NCBI GenBank assembly: GCA_021713295.1
Contig: JAKJJU010000014.1
Location: forward strand, 1-64,000
Length of the DNA: 64,000 nt
Direction of reading: 5' to 3'
DNA from: Thiotrichales bacterium 19S3-11
Lineage (GTDB): Bacteria > Pseudomonadota > Gammaproteobacteria > Francisellales > Francisellaceae
This document shows, piece after piece, positions 52,505-62,324 of the stretch; the stretch's first letter is position 1, and each line of letters opens with the position of its first letter. The notes under the pieces were generated by a model. That model saw nothing but the letters and a program-made list of their open reading frames with translations, made no database searches and was not told the DNA's origin. Position numbers and translations under genes: made by a program.

Positions 52505-53964
52505 AAATCCCCAGATACCGATAACAAAGGCGTTTTTTCTGTAGGCTGACCGCTAAAAATTCTAGGTGGTACTGTCGTAGTAGAGAACGTACCGTAAACA
52601 GGAAATGGTTCTCTTTTAGGAATTGGCGGTAATGCTTCTCTTAATGATTCAGGTAACTTGCTCCTTTGAACCTCATCAAATTTCAAGCGAGTTAATGTTT
52701 CAACAAAAACTGCCATCGTCTCTTTTTTAACTTTCGATTCATTAAATAAACGAACAATATTAGGATCAGATAAGTGAGACAGCATTTGATTACGTTTCTC
52801 TTCTGGAGATAACCATGATAAACGTATACCATCAAAATATGCTTTTAAGGCTTTGTGATTATTCTTTCTTATTCCACTATAAATAGCCCTATTTCTTTGA
52901 GTCTGTGATTCAGGTGTAAAAATAGCTTTCTGATCTTTATATGTAAAGCCATCAAAGTCATTAACTTTATCGCAATATTTTTTAATTAATCTATGATTAC
53001 CTTTAGATAACATATCATTAAAAAACATATCAACTATTATAGGCTTTGCCCCTATTGCTATAGGCAAATTTTTATCTCTTTTATACTTACCTATCATATC
53101 ATCATAATATTCACGTGCGATATCCATCATGCCTTCATTAACGGCCATAGCTAACAATTTACCTGCCTCTAAAACATTTGTTGTTGCTGAAATCTTTGGA
53201 TATGAAACTGCTAATCTTGTATGATCAGTCACCTTAGACGTATTTTCTTCAACATAAACTACAATGTTATCCAGTTCGTCTTCATGAAGTGATTCCATAA
53301 TTTGTCTTGATAACGCTCGCTTATCAGTTCCTGACCAAACTTTATCATGATCGATTAAATGCCACTGCTCCTGATCGAATGCGACCGTAACAATATGTTC
53401 TTTAATACTAATATTATAGATTAGTACATCCTTTTTCTCACCACCAATTCTTTGATACCCATCAAGAGAAGGCTCTGGTTCCAAGTGAGCTTCTAACATA
53501 TCAGTTTCATTTATTGTTAAAAACTCTACAAGTGATTCCTCACTAAATACTTTAAGGGATTTAGATGCCGCATGAATTCCTTCAGTAGATTCTCCATTAA
53601 ATAATTGATTACCAACGTGATAATCTTGTCGAGGCATCATAGGATGAATATTCTGTTTTACTGTATCATCTGAATCATTAAATGCATTTTGATAAATAGA
53701 AATACCATCAAAAAATGGTTTTATTGAAAGTAATAAATTCTCTCTTTCATTTAATGATTGCTTTAATGACCTTTTAGTTTCTGCTGCACTAATTTGACTC
53801 AGCAAATCTGTTTGACTTAATGAATGAATTAGGCTCATACGTTTCTGAAATGTCTCATAATCACCTCTTAATAGAGCTTGTGTTCCCATATGTGAGATGC
53901 CATAGCAAACACCTTTTTCATCTGGATGATAACCTAATGCTTTCATTGCTGGAATAATTTTCAT
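52501..53964 (-). CDS. GVCYG-type cysteine protease-like protein, candidate effector
   Basis: A 487-residue protein opening MKIIPAMKALGYHPDEKGVCYG. Cys20, His190 in IKEHIVTVAF and Asp205 in WHLIDHDKVW give a Cys-His-Asp order like the YopT-type genes at 19295 and 40289. A GVCYG-type N-terminus is found in a number of probable effectors of intracellular gammaproteobacteria; its chemistry is not established. The region 260-480 is helical and not recognised. The leader AAGGGTTGCAGC precedes ATG. It has no signal peptide. Confidence 0.65.
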   Translation of the reverse strand: MKIIPAMKALGYHPDEKGVCYGISHMGTQALLRGDYETFQKRMSLIHSLSQTDLLSQISAAETKRSLKQSLNERENLLLSIKPFFDGISIYQNAFNDSDDTVKQNIHPMMPRQDYHVGNQLFNGESTEGIHAASKSLKVFSEESLVEFLTINETDMLEAHLEPEPSLDGYQRIGGEKKDVLIYNISIKEHIVTVAFDQEQWHLIDHDKVWSGTDKRALSRQIMESLHEDELDNIVVYVEENTSKVTDHTRLAVSYPKISATTNVLEAGKLLAMAVNEGMMDIAREYYDDMIGKYKRDKNLPIAIGAKPIIVDMFFNDMLSKGNHRLIKKYCDKVNDFDGFTYKDQKAIFTPESQTQRNRAIYSGIRKNNHKALKAYFDGIRLSWLSPEEKRNQMLSHLSDPNIVRLFNESKVKKETMAVFVETLTRLKFDEVQRSKLPESLREALPPIPKREPFPVYGTFSTTTVPPRIFSGQPTEKTPLLSVSGDF

Positions 53965-54118
53965 GCTGCAACCCTTATGACTGATTATTATATTTCAATA
54001 ATCACACACTTTCTGCTATCTTTCAACAATACAAAAAAATAATAAGCTATGTTTTGTAACATATTTTAAGTAAAAATATAAAAAATTCAGAAATGGATGG
54101 TAACTTTAAGTCTGATTA

Positions 54119-55933
54119 TTAAACTAATCTATCATATTGATAGGCAATTAATAATTTTGTCTCAATTAATCCCCGGATTGAATTAACAACATAGATTGCA
54201 TCGGCATTTACTAGCTCATTTTTTGTAATATTTTTTTCATGAACTTTTCCTTGTTCAATCAGAGCAGATCTACCAATTCCTGGCAGTAAACCACTATTAA
54301 TTTTCGGCGTATATAATTGACCTTTAATTTCTACAATCAAATTAAAAATGCTTGTTTCAGTAATATAACCTTTTTCATTATAAAAAATCACATCAAAACA
54401 ATCGGTTTGTTGACGATACTTACTAACCATTTGATCATAAAACCCTCGCACAGAATGAGCCGTTGTTTTATGTTGAAAAAGTATATTACTTGAATCTATG
54501 GGTTCATTTGCAATTATAAGTTTAATTGGTTGTGAAATGGAGAGCGCTTCATCAAAAGAAATTGAAACCTTACCACAACCAGCAAGTAAAATTTTTACTT
54601 TATAGGCTTTATCTGACTGTAATTCCGCCGTTAATTCCATTAACTGATCTAATAGATGATAACGATCAAATACAAAATTAAATATCTGTGCTGAATTTTC
54701 TAATCTATTTATATGTTTATCTAAATGCTGATAGGCATTATTTTTATATAAAATACACTCAATTAGATCAAATGGCTTATGTACCTGTCTAACAAAATTA
54801 GCTTTAAGCTTTAATTCCTCCCACTCATCATTAACTTCTGATGAAATAGTAATACCACCACCAGCACCTAACTCACCTTGATTAGTTTTCTTATCGATTA
54901 ATAATGTACGAATAGCCACATTAAAACACATATCACCATTGGGTTTAATATAACCAATACTCCCGGTATAAAGATTCCTTGGTTCTGTCTCTATTTGAGC
55001 AATATGCTTCATTGTGCTAACTTTTGGAGCTCCTGTAATAGAACCACAAGGAAATAGTTGACTAAATAATTTGTATAAACTGATATCTGACTTAAATTTG
55101 GATTCTATTGTTGAAGTCATCTGATACACAGTCTCAAAAGTCTCTATTTCAAATAATGTCGCCACATTAACACTACCAACTTGAGAAATATCAGCTAAAT
55201 CATTTCGTAGCAAATCTACAATAATGACATTTTCAGTTTTATTTTTTAAGTCATTAGCTAAAAACAGTTTGTTTTGTTCATCAATCTCAGGATTGCTATG
55301 GCGCTTAATCGTACCTTTCATTGGTTTACATCTAATTGTATCACCTTCTTTTTTGAAAAATAATTCAGGTGAAATCGATAAAATTTGCCATTGATTGAAC
55401 TCCATATAGGCGCAATAAGAAGCAGACTGCTGTTGAATTAATTTAAAATAAAAGTCTAATGCCTGACCTTGAAATTCAAAGTTGTATTTTGAGGTTAAAT
55501 TAATTTGATAGGTTTCACCATTTTTCAGTGCATTCTGTACGTTATTAAATTGTTGTTGGTAAACTTCATAATCATCGATTAAATGAAAATTATAAATAAA
55601 TGAGGCCTGATTTAAACGATATTTAGTCAAAAATTTAGGCAAATCATATTTTGAAAGGTAATGAACTTGCTTAAATATTTTAAACGCTAACAATGGAAAT
55701 TGACTATGGCGATAATACGATGCCAAAGCATCATCTAACAAATAACCGGTTTCAAAATTAATACAGCCAACTGCATAAAAGCCATTTTTTTGATAGCGTT
55801 CTATCTGTTGAATCGCTAGCTCTAACTTATCTTGCTGAAAGCAAATAATCTCTGTAACCAGCCCATCAAAATATAAAATATTATTTTCTTTTAGTTTTGC
55901 ATCATATAATAAAGCAAATGAATTGGTATCCAT
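54119..55933 (-). CDS. pabBC: Fused aminodeoxychorismate synthase I and lyase
   Basis: A fused PabB-PabC. The PabB part has SISPELFFKKEGDTIRCKPMKGT, ENVIIVDLLRNDL and FPCGSITGAPKVSTMKHI. The C-terminal part is a PLP class IV lyase (FQHKTTAHSVRGFY with the probable PLP Lys, NEKGYITETSIFNLIVE). Together they convert chorismate, with a glutamine amidotransferase partner, to p-aminobenzoate for folate. I chose ATG 55933 (605 codons with the stop), 4 bases after the upstream stop. TTG 55969 is an alternative. No pabA is nearby. Confidence 0.92.
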   Translation of the reverse strand: MDTNSFALLYDAKLKENNILYFDGLVTEIICFQQDKLELAIQQIERYQKNGFYAVGCINFETGYLLDDALASYYRHSQFPLLAFKIFKQVHYLSKYDLPKFLTKYRLNQASFIYNFHLIDDYEVYQQQFNNVQNALKNGETYQINLTSKYNFEFQGQALDFYFKLIQQQSASYCAYMEFNQWQILSISPELFFKKEGDTIRCKPMKGTIKRHSNPEIDEQNKLFLANDLKNKTENVIIVDLLRNDLADISQVGSVNVATLFEIETFETVYQMTSTIESKFKSDISLYKLFSQLFPCGSITGAPKVSTMKHIAQIETEPRNLYTGSIGYIKPNGDMCFNVAIRTLLIDKKTNQGELGAGGGITISSEVNDEWEELKLKANFVRQVHKPFDLIECILYKNNAYQHLDKHINRLENSAQIFNFVFDRYHLLDQLMELTAELQSDKAYKVKILLAGCGKVSISFDEALSISQPIKLIIANEPIDSSNILFQHKTTAHSVRGFYDQMVSKYRQQTDCFDVIFYNEKGYITETSIFNLIVEIKGQLYTPKINSGLLPGIGRSALIEQGKVHEKNITKNELVNADAIYVVNSIRGLIETKLLIAYQYDRLV

Positions 55934-55937
55934 TAGT

Positions 55938-57428
55938 TCAGCATTCCATTTCAACAACTTTATTTTCAAGCTCTTCCTTTAGTGCATCTCGATCAATTTT
56001 ACCTGTAGCATTTTTAGGTAGTTCCGAGTAAAAACCAATGATATCAGGTACTTTATAATCTGCTATGTACTCACTAATAAATAGCTTAACTTTATCTTCA
56101 GATAATTTAGCCTGTTGACTAATGACAGCCAAATAAATTAGTTGTCCATGTACTTGATGATTAACGCCTATAACTGCTGCCTCTAAAACATTCGGATGCT
56201 GATAAATTACATTTTCAATCTCTAAAGGCATGATGTTAGAACCATCACGCACAATAATATGACGTAAGCGCCCCTTAAAGTGAACAAATCCATTATCATC
56301 AATTCTAGCTAAATCACCACTTTTAATGCCTGACACATCAGGTCTATTAAATAGCCCCTTTTCATCTGAGTAATAACCCAACATATTGCCAGTAGAATGG
56401 ATATAAATTTCACCTGAATCATCACAATCATTTAAGCACTGAATGGATAACTTAACACCAACTAGGCTTTTACCTGAGGTATGACTTTGATTATTTTCCT
56501 TTGAATTGATTGTATAACCAAAGCATTCTGTCATACCTAGGCCTTGTCTTGGTATAATATCATTGAACGTCTGTGAAAACGCCCTAGCAATCGCTAGCGG
56601 AAGTGCATCTCCCGCTGAAATACAGTCAGTTAAGCTTGGAATTCGTTGGTTATGTTCCTGTGCATATTGACTTAAATAATAGCACTGTGCAGGCAATAAG
56701 CTAATTGATGTCGCTTTATAGTGGTTAGCGGTCTTAATAATCATTTCTTGATTAAAACTAGGTACTAAAATACAAGGAATACCCATTACTAATGCGGGTA
56801 ATAACTGATAGGAAAACGAAAATGCATGCATCAAGGATAAACAAACCAATAATCGATCAGATTGATCATAACCCATATCAGTAATTCGCTCAAAAGCATA
56901 CGTATTAATTTGTTGAAAACTGTGAGCAACGGCCTTATGAAAACCAGTTGTTCCAGAAGTAAAATGAATACAAGCAATATCATCAGGTTGATAATTATAG
57001 TTTATCTGCTCATCTGCTCTAATAGAAGTCGCTAATCGCTCAATGTCAGAAAAAAAATCTTCAACCGCTAGAATCGTTACTTGCTCTACTTCACTTCTGA
57101 TAAGACTCTCTTTATGTTGGTCGGTAATAATCAAACAAGGAGATACTGTTTTAAAAACTGACCTAATTTCAAATGGTTTTAATCGATAATTCAATGGACA
57201 AGCAATGCTGCCATTAATCCAACATGCCAAATAGCAAACTACTGTTTCAATTCGATTTTCCAGATGAATGTATAGTTTATCACCTTGAGTAATATTATTC
57301 TCTCTAAAATAGTTAGCTAATGCACCAGTTAAACTTAATAAATAATTAAATGAATAGCCAAGACCTCTATCATAAATTGCAATTGCATTACCATAGCTTT
57401 TAATGGTATCAAATAGATTATTCTGCAT
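55938..57428 (-). CDS. AMP-binding acyl-CoA synthetase-like enzyme
   Basis: A 496-residue adenylate-forming enzyme: TSGTTG near residue 157, GLGMTECFG, SGDLARIDDNGFVHFKGR, and the C-terminal PKNATGK (Lys about 477). The usual Pro-Lys-Gly after the first motif is Phe-His-Lys here. Candidate substrates are fatty or aromatic acids. I chose ATG 57428 over TTG 57479. It is followed by pabBC 4 bases later, so it may act on an aromatic acid linked to that pathway, though this is inference. Confidence 0.85.
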   Translation of the reverse strand: MQNNLFDTIKSYGNAIAIYDRGLGYSFNYLLSLTGALANYFRENNITQGDKLYIHLENRIETVVCYLACWINGSIACPLNYRLKPFEIRSVFKTVSPCLIITDQHKESLIRSEVEQVTILAVEDFFSDIERLATSIRADEQINYNYQPDDIACIHFTSGTTGFHKAVAHSFQQINTYAFERITDMGYDQSDRLLVCLSLMHAFSFSYQLLPALVMGIPCILVPSFNQEMIIKTANHYKATSISLLPAQCYYLSQYAQEHNQRIPSLTDCISAGDALPLAIARAFSQTFNDIIPRQGLGMTECFGYTINSKENNQSHTSGKSLVGVKLSIQCLNDCDDSGEIYIHSTGNMLGYYSDEKGLFNRPDVSGIKSGDLARIDDNGFVHFKGRLRHIIVRDGSNIMPLEIENVIYQHPNVLEAAVIGVNHQVHGQLIYLAVISQQAKLSEDKVKLFISEYIADYKVPDIIGFYSELPKNATGKIDRDALKEELENKVVEMEC

Positions 57429-57487
57429 TACTCTGCCTGTATATCGTTTACCATAATTTATACTTGAGCATTCTACCAAAAGATGCT

Positions 57488-58072
57488 TTAAAAATCTCTA
57501 ATCGGTTTAAAACTCTTTCTATGCTCTTTTAAAACACCATATGTCATAATCGCTTCTATATGTGCCTTAGTCGGATAACCTTTGTGCTGTTTAAATCCAT
57601 ATTGTGGATATTGTTCATCTAACTGAAACATCATATGATCTCTATGTACTTTAGCAAGTATTGAGGCTGCACTAATTTCTTGAATCTTACTATCCCCCTT
57701 AATAACCGCTTCACTAGAGTATTGCCATTTAGGTAATTGATTTCCATCAACATAAACAAAGTCTGGCTGTTTCTCTAATTTTTCAGTAGCACGCTGCATT
57801 GCTAAAAGTGCAGCATTTAGAATATTAAATTCATCTATTTCCGACTCCGTTGCTTCTGCAATTGCATAACTTAGGCATTTTTGTTTAATTTCTACTGCTA
57901 GTTTTTCTCGCTTTCTCTGTGTTAATTTTTTTGAATCTGCTAAACCTTCAATTGGATTTTTAGGATCTAAAATAACTGCTGCAGCAACAACTGAACCAAC
58001 TAAAGGCCCTCTTCCTGCCTCATCAACACCCGCAATTAATTGATTTGATATTTTATTTGTTATATTTGACAT
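57488..58072 (-). CDS. rnhB: Ribonuclease HII
   Basis: A 194-residue RNase HII, removing ribonucleotides from [18 protein letters not shown] carries the Asp-Glu pair, [10 protein letters not shown] and [15 protein letters not shown] carry the remaining acidic site, and [17 protein letters not shown] is the family motif. It is the first gene of a three-gene run with the AMP ligase and pabBC. Confidence 0.95.
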   Translation of the reverse strand: MSNITNKISNQLIAGVDEAGRGPLVGSVVAAAVILDPKNPIEGLADSKKLTQRKREKLAVEIKQKCLSYAIAEATESEIDEFNILNAALLAMQRATEKLEKQPDFVYVDGNQLPKWQYSSEAVIKGDSKIQEISAASILAKVHRDHMMFQLDEQYPQYGFKQHKGYPTKAHIEAIMTYGVLKEHRKSFKPIRDF

Positions 58073-58190
58073 TATTTTACCTTATTCCTTTAATTCAGCC
58101 TTGTATCATTTTCATCTTGATATAAGATTCGACTAAGACTAACATTCACTTTTCACAAAGTGAATAAGAAATTTAATTGATGGTATTGAA

Positions 58191-59432
58191 ATGAATTCAT
58201 TAAAAGCATCTAAATGTAAAACTTTAACACTATTGATACTTTTAGGCTCATCATATGCTTTTATTGGGGGGTGTTCAAATGAGTCTAACTCAAGCAATCA
58301 AGATCAAACAGTTTCACATAATGAGTATTTAACTGACACTCACAATTGTGATATTTATAAACAAGGACTTACCTTAACTGCTAATGGTCAAAGCCATGGT
58401 AAAATTACATTTTCTAACTGGACTGAAAATGGTGCACCCGCTATTTTTAACTGCTTTACAAAATTAACCGGCATTCATATTGTTAATAGCTATTTTACAG
58501 ATAATGATATGTTGATGACAAAGATAACTTCAGGAGGTAGCTCTGGTTATGACGTCATTGTACCTGAATTAAACTATGTTCAAAAAGAAATTAAAGCAGG
58601 GGCATTAGAAAAGCTCGATAAATCAAAGCTACCGAATTATAACTATATTAATAAAGCCGTATATGCAAAAATGGCAGAACTAGATCCAGGTAATCAATAC
58701 GTTCTAGCGTATAGTTACGGTACAATTGGAATCGGCTATAACGCTAAGCTTGTCAGAAAATACTTAGGTAGTGATGTCAAAATAGATGACTGGAATATTC
58801 TCTTTAATCCCAAATACCTTAAAAAACTACAACACTGTGGCATAGCATTAATTGACTCGCCTGAATATGTATTTGCTGCAACACTAGAATATCTAGGAAA
58901 AGATCCCCATTCTAAGAACCCAAAAGACTATAAAGAAGCAACCGAATATTTAGTTAAAAATGTCCGCCCATATTTAACCTATATCGATACAAATCTTTAT
59001 GAAAATGACTTAGCTAGCGGTAATTTATGTCTATCGATGGGCTATTCTGGTGATGTTTTACGTGCTAATCATATCGGTCAAAGTGCTAACGCTAATTTAG
59101 ATGTGCGTTATGTATTACCTAAAAGCGGTGCACCGATCTGGTTTGATACATTAGCTATTCCCAAAGGTGCACCAAATCTAAAAAATGCTTATGTATTCTT
59201 AAATTACATGCTTAATCCGAGAGTGAATGCAACTAATAGTAATTTTTTATTTCAGCCTAATGGTGTTAATGGCTCTAAAGCTTATATGCGAAAACAACTC
59301 GCATCTCCTGATATATCACCAACAGATGAAATGATTAAAAAACTCTATATTGTCCCTTTACCATCAGGTAAATTAAAAGATGAAATTTCCAAAGATTGGT
59401 TTGCGGTTAAATATGGTGTTGAATTAGATTGA
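58191..59432 (+). CDS. PotD/PotF-like polyamine-binding lipoprotein
   Basis: A 413-residue substrate-binding protein with a signal peptide and lipobox FIGGC (Cys28). LTFSNWTENGAPAIFNCF-type (here ITFSNWTENG) and DVIVPELNYVQKEIKAGALEKLD are typical of spermidine/putrescine-binding proteins. No ABC transporter genes lie next to it in the window, so it may be an orphan, or serve as a sensor or a partner for a distant permease. Divergent from rnhB. Confidence 0.88.
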   Translation: MNSLKASKCKTLTLLILLGSSYAFIGGCSNESNSSNQDQTVSHNEYLTDTHNCDIYKQGLTLTANGQSHGKITFSNWTENGAPAIFNCFTKLTGIHIVNSYFTDNDMLMTKITSGGSSGYDVIVPELNYVQKEIKAGALEKLDKSKLPNYNYINKAVYAKMAELDPGNQYVLAYSYGTIGIGYNAKLVRKYLGSDVKIDDWNILFNPKYLKKLQHCGIALIDSPEYVFAATLEYLGKDPHSKNPKDYKEATEYLVKNVRPYLTYIDTNLYENDLASGNLCLSMGYSGDVLRANHIGQSANANLDVRYVLPKSGAPIWFDTLAIPKGAPNLKNAYVFLNYMLNPRVNATNSNFLFQPNGVNGSKAYMRKQLASPDISPTDEMIKKLYIVPLPSGKLKDEISKDWFAVKYGVELD

Positions 59433-59437
59433 TACTG

Positions 59438-60082
59438 CTACTCGATTAGTTCTTCCGCAATACTCATAGGATTAGATTTTATAAAACTATACGGATTAAA
59501 GTGAATTGTGAAATTACTCCCTTTCAGATAACTTATATTTTTACCCAAAAACGATTCTTTCATTCCAATAATGATAGAATCATTACTTTTAAGAGAGCTT
59601 GCTAGATTATTTTGTAATATAATAGATTGCACACCTCCAAAATTTGAGCTATATGTTATTTTATAAACATTACCATTAGTTTTAATAGCGTCTACTTTAA
59701 CTGTTTTAACCTGCGCATAAACTATATTTACGTATTTTCCATAATAATCTGATAGTTGATCAGTCATTAAAATAAAAATAGACATAAAAAAATAGTATGA
59801 AAATATGGATATTCCACATATATTTGTTATTTTTCTTGCCAAAGAATAGGATGAAAATGATTTTCTTTTGGTTACTATATATAAAAATATTGCTGTTAAA
59901 ATAACACTAACTATTCGTAAACACCATAATACCCATGTTGATATTATAAATTCGTCTGGATAAAAATTAAAATATACTATTGATATTAGACCTAACGATA
60001 GAATACCTAAAATCAGAAATACTTTGCATAATGATAGTATATATTTAAGTTTATTTATTATAAAAATAATTATCATATTCAT
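59438..60082 (-). CDS. Small membrane protein of unknown function
   Basis: A 214-residue protein with three membrane helices in the first 115 residues and a soluble C-terminal part with beta-rich pattern (VKTVKVDAIKTNGNVYKITY). I do not recognise it. It stands alone between the convergent SBP gene and the FAD protein. Confidence 0.6.
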   Translation of the reverse strand: MNMIIIFIINKLKYILSLCKVFLILGILSLGLISIVYFNFYPDEFIISTWVLWCLRIVSVILTAIFLYIVTKRKSFSSYSLARKITNICGISIFSYYFFMSIFILMTDQLSDYYGKYVNIVYAQVKTVKVDAIKTNGNVYKITYSSNFGGVQSIILQNNLASSLKSNDSIIIGMKESFLGKNISYLKGSNFTIHFNPYSFIKSNPMSIAEELIE

Positions 60083-60175
60083 TATTTATCAATCTTTTTT
60101 TGATTAATATTAAATTATTATAATCAAACAAAAATATCTGTCATCCGTAAAATTTCGGTATTTGAGCCCTAAAAT

Positions 60176-61969
60176 TTAACTATTTACCGTTATACCTTGA
60201 GTTTGTTGTACTGAGTAACTAGTATTATGAGAAAATATTAATACAGGCACACTCGCACTTTGTTTCTGTTTACTTAACTCTTCCTCTACTGTTAATTTAA
60301 ATTTATTTATCTGTTTGACAAATTTATCTTGTGTTCCTAGCCTTGTTTCTAAGTCGATCGCCGTATCTACGAGTAAGGAGAAAGTATCATGTACACCCTC
60401 ATCGTTAGAACTAAGTTGACTTAATGCTATTTTAAACAACGCATATGCTTGGTTATAGAGAACTTTATTAATAATTTGTGTATCTTCTGGAGTTGTTTTT
60501 GCTGCATTTGAATTTAGCTCTAAAGCTTTTTGTGTATATTCTAATGTTTTAGTATATTTATTTTCAATTTTACTATAAATTGCCATGTTTGAATTTAGTT
60601 TAATTTGATTATCAATATCACCAATTGATTCGTAAGCGTTTAATGCTTTTCTATAGTAACTAAAGCATTGATCAATGCTTTTACTCGTATAAGGTGACTC
60701 TCCTCTAAACGCTTTATCTGCTAAAGATTTTAATTCACCAGCAAGCTCTGAAATAGATGCTTTAATAGTTACTTTATATTCTTCTATTAAAGCGTTTTCT
60801 TCACTTTCACTTAGAATTTCTAAGGCAACTAAATGTTCATCTAAAACATCTGCAAGCTTAGAGATTAGAGCTGAATGTCTTTGTTTATAATCGCTTTCTA
60901 AATTTAAAATATGCCAACTCAAAACTTGTCCAATAGTATAGGCATATTGCTCATCATTAATTTTAATACCACGATCATGTGTTAATTGAATAGAGTTCCA
61001 TAATGCATTTGCTCTCATTACTCCGCTTCTGATTCCCACTCCTAATCGATAGTCTGGCTCAACTTGAGCATCACCACATGGATAAACTTGCGGTATTTCA
61101 CCATTACCCTTAAACCCTAATTCATCTACTTTATGAGGATCAACTGGAAATGCACCAAAGCTATATTTACTCTCTTCTAATTCAAATTGAATATCAGTAT
61201 GTTGCATCTTTAAATTAAGTAAATCTTTTAAATACTCTTTTTTAACTTCTACTGATTGACTAGCTAAATTTTCAGGAATTTCATAGTATAAGTAAACTCG
61301 TTTTTTACCTTGGCCAATATCTAAAGTTCTCATTTCGAAAAATGGCTCTGAAAAATGTTCCCAACCGTATTTTTTTCGTAACGTTGCCATAGCTATTGCA
61401 TGTTTAACTGGATCTCTCTCTTCTGGGGAATGCATTAACTGAACTTGATCATCCGTCATGGTTACATAGGCTGAAAAATGTGATTTTATTGGGTTGTTAC
61501 CAATAGGACTAACAGTAAATGATTCGCCATTTGTTAACTTATTAACTTCTTTAACAACAGCACGACTGGAACCAGTACAATCTAATACTAAATCACTATT
61601 TAAAGTTTTTAATATGCTTGACTTAGTTTCAACAACTACATTTTTAGAGTCAAATGTTTTAAAATTAGCCTTTTCAAAATGAATACCTTCTTGTAATGCT
61701 AGTTTATAAAGTGCTTGTTCAACATCTTGAATATAAATTGCATTACCGATATCATCTGCACTTCTTATGCCTTTAAGGTCATGTCCCAGGCCTTGTTCAA
61801 TTTCCATTGCAACAGCTTTTGCAACTATCCTAGATCTCTCATATTCACCTGAGCGCGCATCAACAACAGAAATGTTAATATCTAAATTATATTTTTTTTT
61901 AAGTTGTGATAGCTTTAAAGCATTATATAAACCAATAGGACCAGAACCAACAATTATAATATTTTTCAC
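60176..61969 (-). CDS. FAD-dependent oxidoreductase with C-terminal TPR-like region, candidate effector
   Basis: A 597-residue protein. The N-terminus is a Rossmann fold (IIIVGSGPIGLYNALKL) and a second FAD motif is PCGDAQVEPDYRLGVGIRSG near residue 320, as in aromatic-hydroxylase and MICAL-type monooxygenases. After about residue 380 it is helical, with TPR-like repeats (CFSYYRKALNAYESIGDIDNQ and KYTKTLEYTQKALELN). Fusion of a flavin monooxygenase-like domain to helical repeats is unusual and suggests a protein target. The start is GTG, with the leader AGGGGTTGCATAG as ribosome binding site. Confidence 0.7.
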   Translation of the reverse strand: MKNIIIVGSGPIGLYNALKLSQLKKKYNLDINISVVDARSGEYERSRIVAKAVAMEIEQGLGHDLKGIRSADDIGNAIYIQDVEQALYKLALQEGIHFEKANFKTFDSKNVVVETKSSILKTLNSDLVLDCTGSSRAVVKEVNKLTNGESFTVSPIGNNPIKSHFSAYVTMTDDQVQLMHSPEERDPVKHAIAMATLRKKYGWEHFSEPFFEMRTLDIGQGKKRVYLYYEIPENLASQSVEVKKEYLKDLLNLKMQHTDIQFELEESKYSFGAFPVDPHKVDELGFKGNGEIPQVYPCGDAQVEPDYRLGVGIRSGVMRANALWNSIQLTHDRGIKINDEQYAYTIGQVLSWHILNLESDYKQRHSALISKLADVLDEHLVALEILSESEENALIEEYKVTIKASISELAGELKSLADKAFRGESPYTSKSIDQCFSYYRKALNAYESIGDIDNQIKLNSNMAIYSKIENKYTKTLEYTQKALELNSNAAKTTPEDTQIINKVLYNQAYALFKIALSQLSSNDEGVHDTFSLLVDTAIDLETRLGTQDKFVKQINKFKLTVEEELSKQKQSASVPVLIFSHNTSYSVQQTQGITVNS

Positions 61970-62324
61970 CTATGCAACCCCTAAATTTCTTTTAATCTTA
62001 ATTTTCTAAAACAAAATGTAATACCGCACAATTTTGGAAAATAACGCATGTAAAGATATCATTAATCAGGGAATATATTAACCAATTAATATATTTGTAA
62101 GAAACAAAATAATCAGTCTTTAAAAAAAATTAGTTCATACATCATAGAACTATCATGATTAATTTTGAAATAATTTAATTACTCATAAAGTGGTTAACCG
62201 CTTCTGAAATTTTATCGTGCTCAGCAAACACAAATGCTAGCATCTTTTCAGTCATAACAATACTTGTGTAGTACTAATAATTAATGTTAATATCAAGCAG
62301 TGAATTAATATAGGAACTAACTAT
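61970..62324. other. Intergenic region with inverted repeat and small reading frame
   Basis: A perfect inverted repeat of 10-base arms (AATATATTAA, CCAA, TTAATATATT) is at 62072-62095. A 26-codon frame on the minus strand (62175-62255, MTEKMLAFVFAEHDK and so on) has coding-like composition but no ribosome binding site, and might be a gene remnant. The promoter of the FAD gene and of the following transporter should lie here. Confidence 0.45.
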
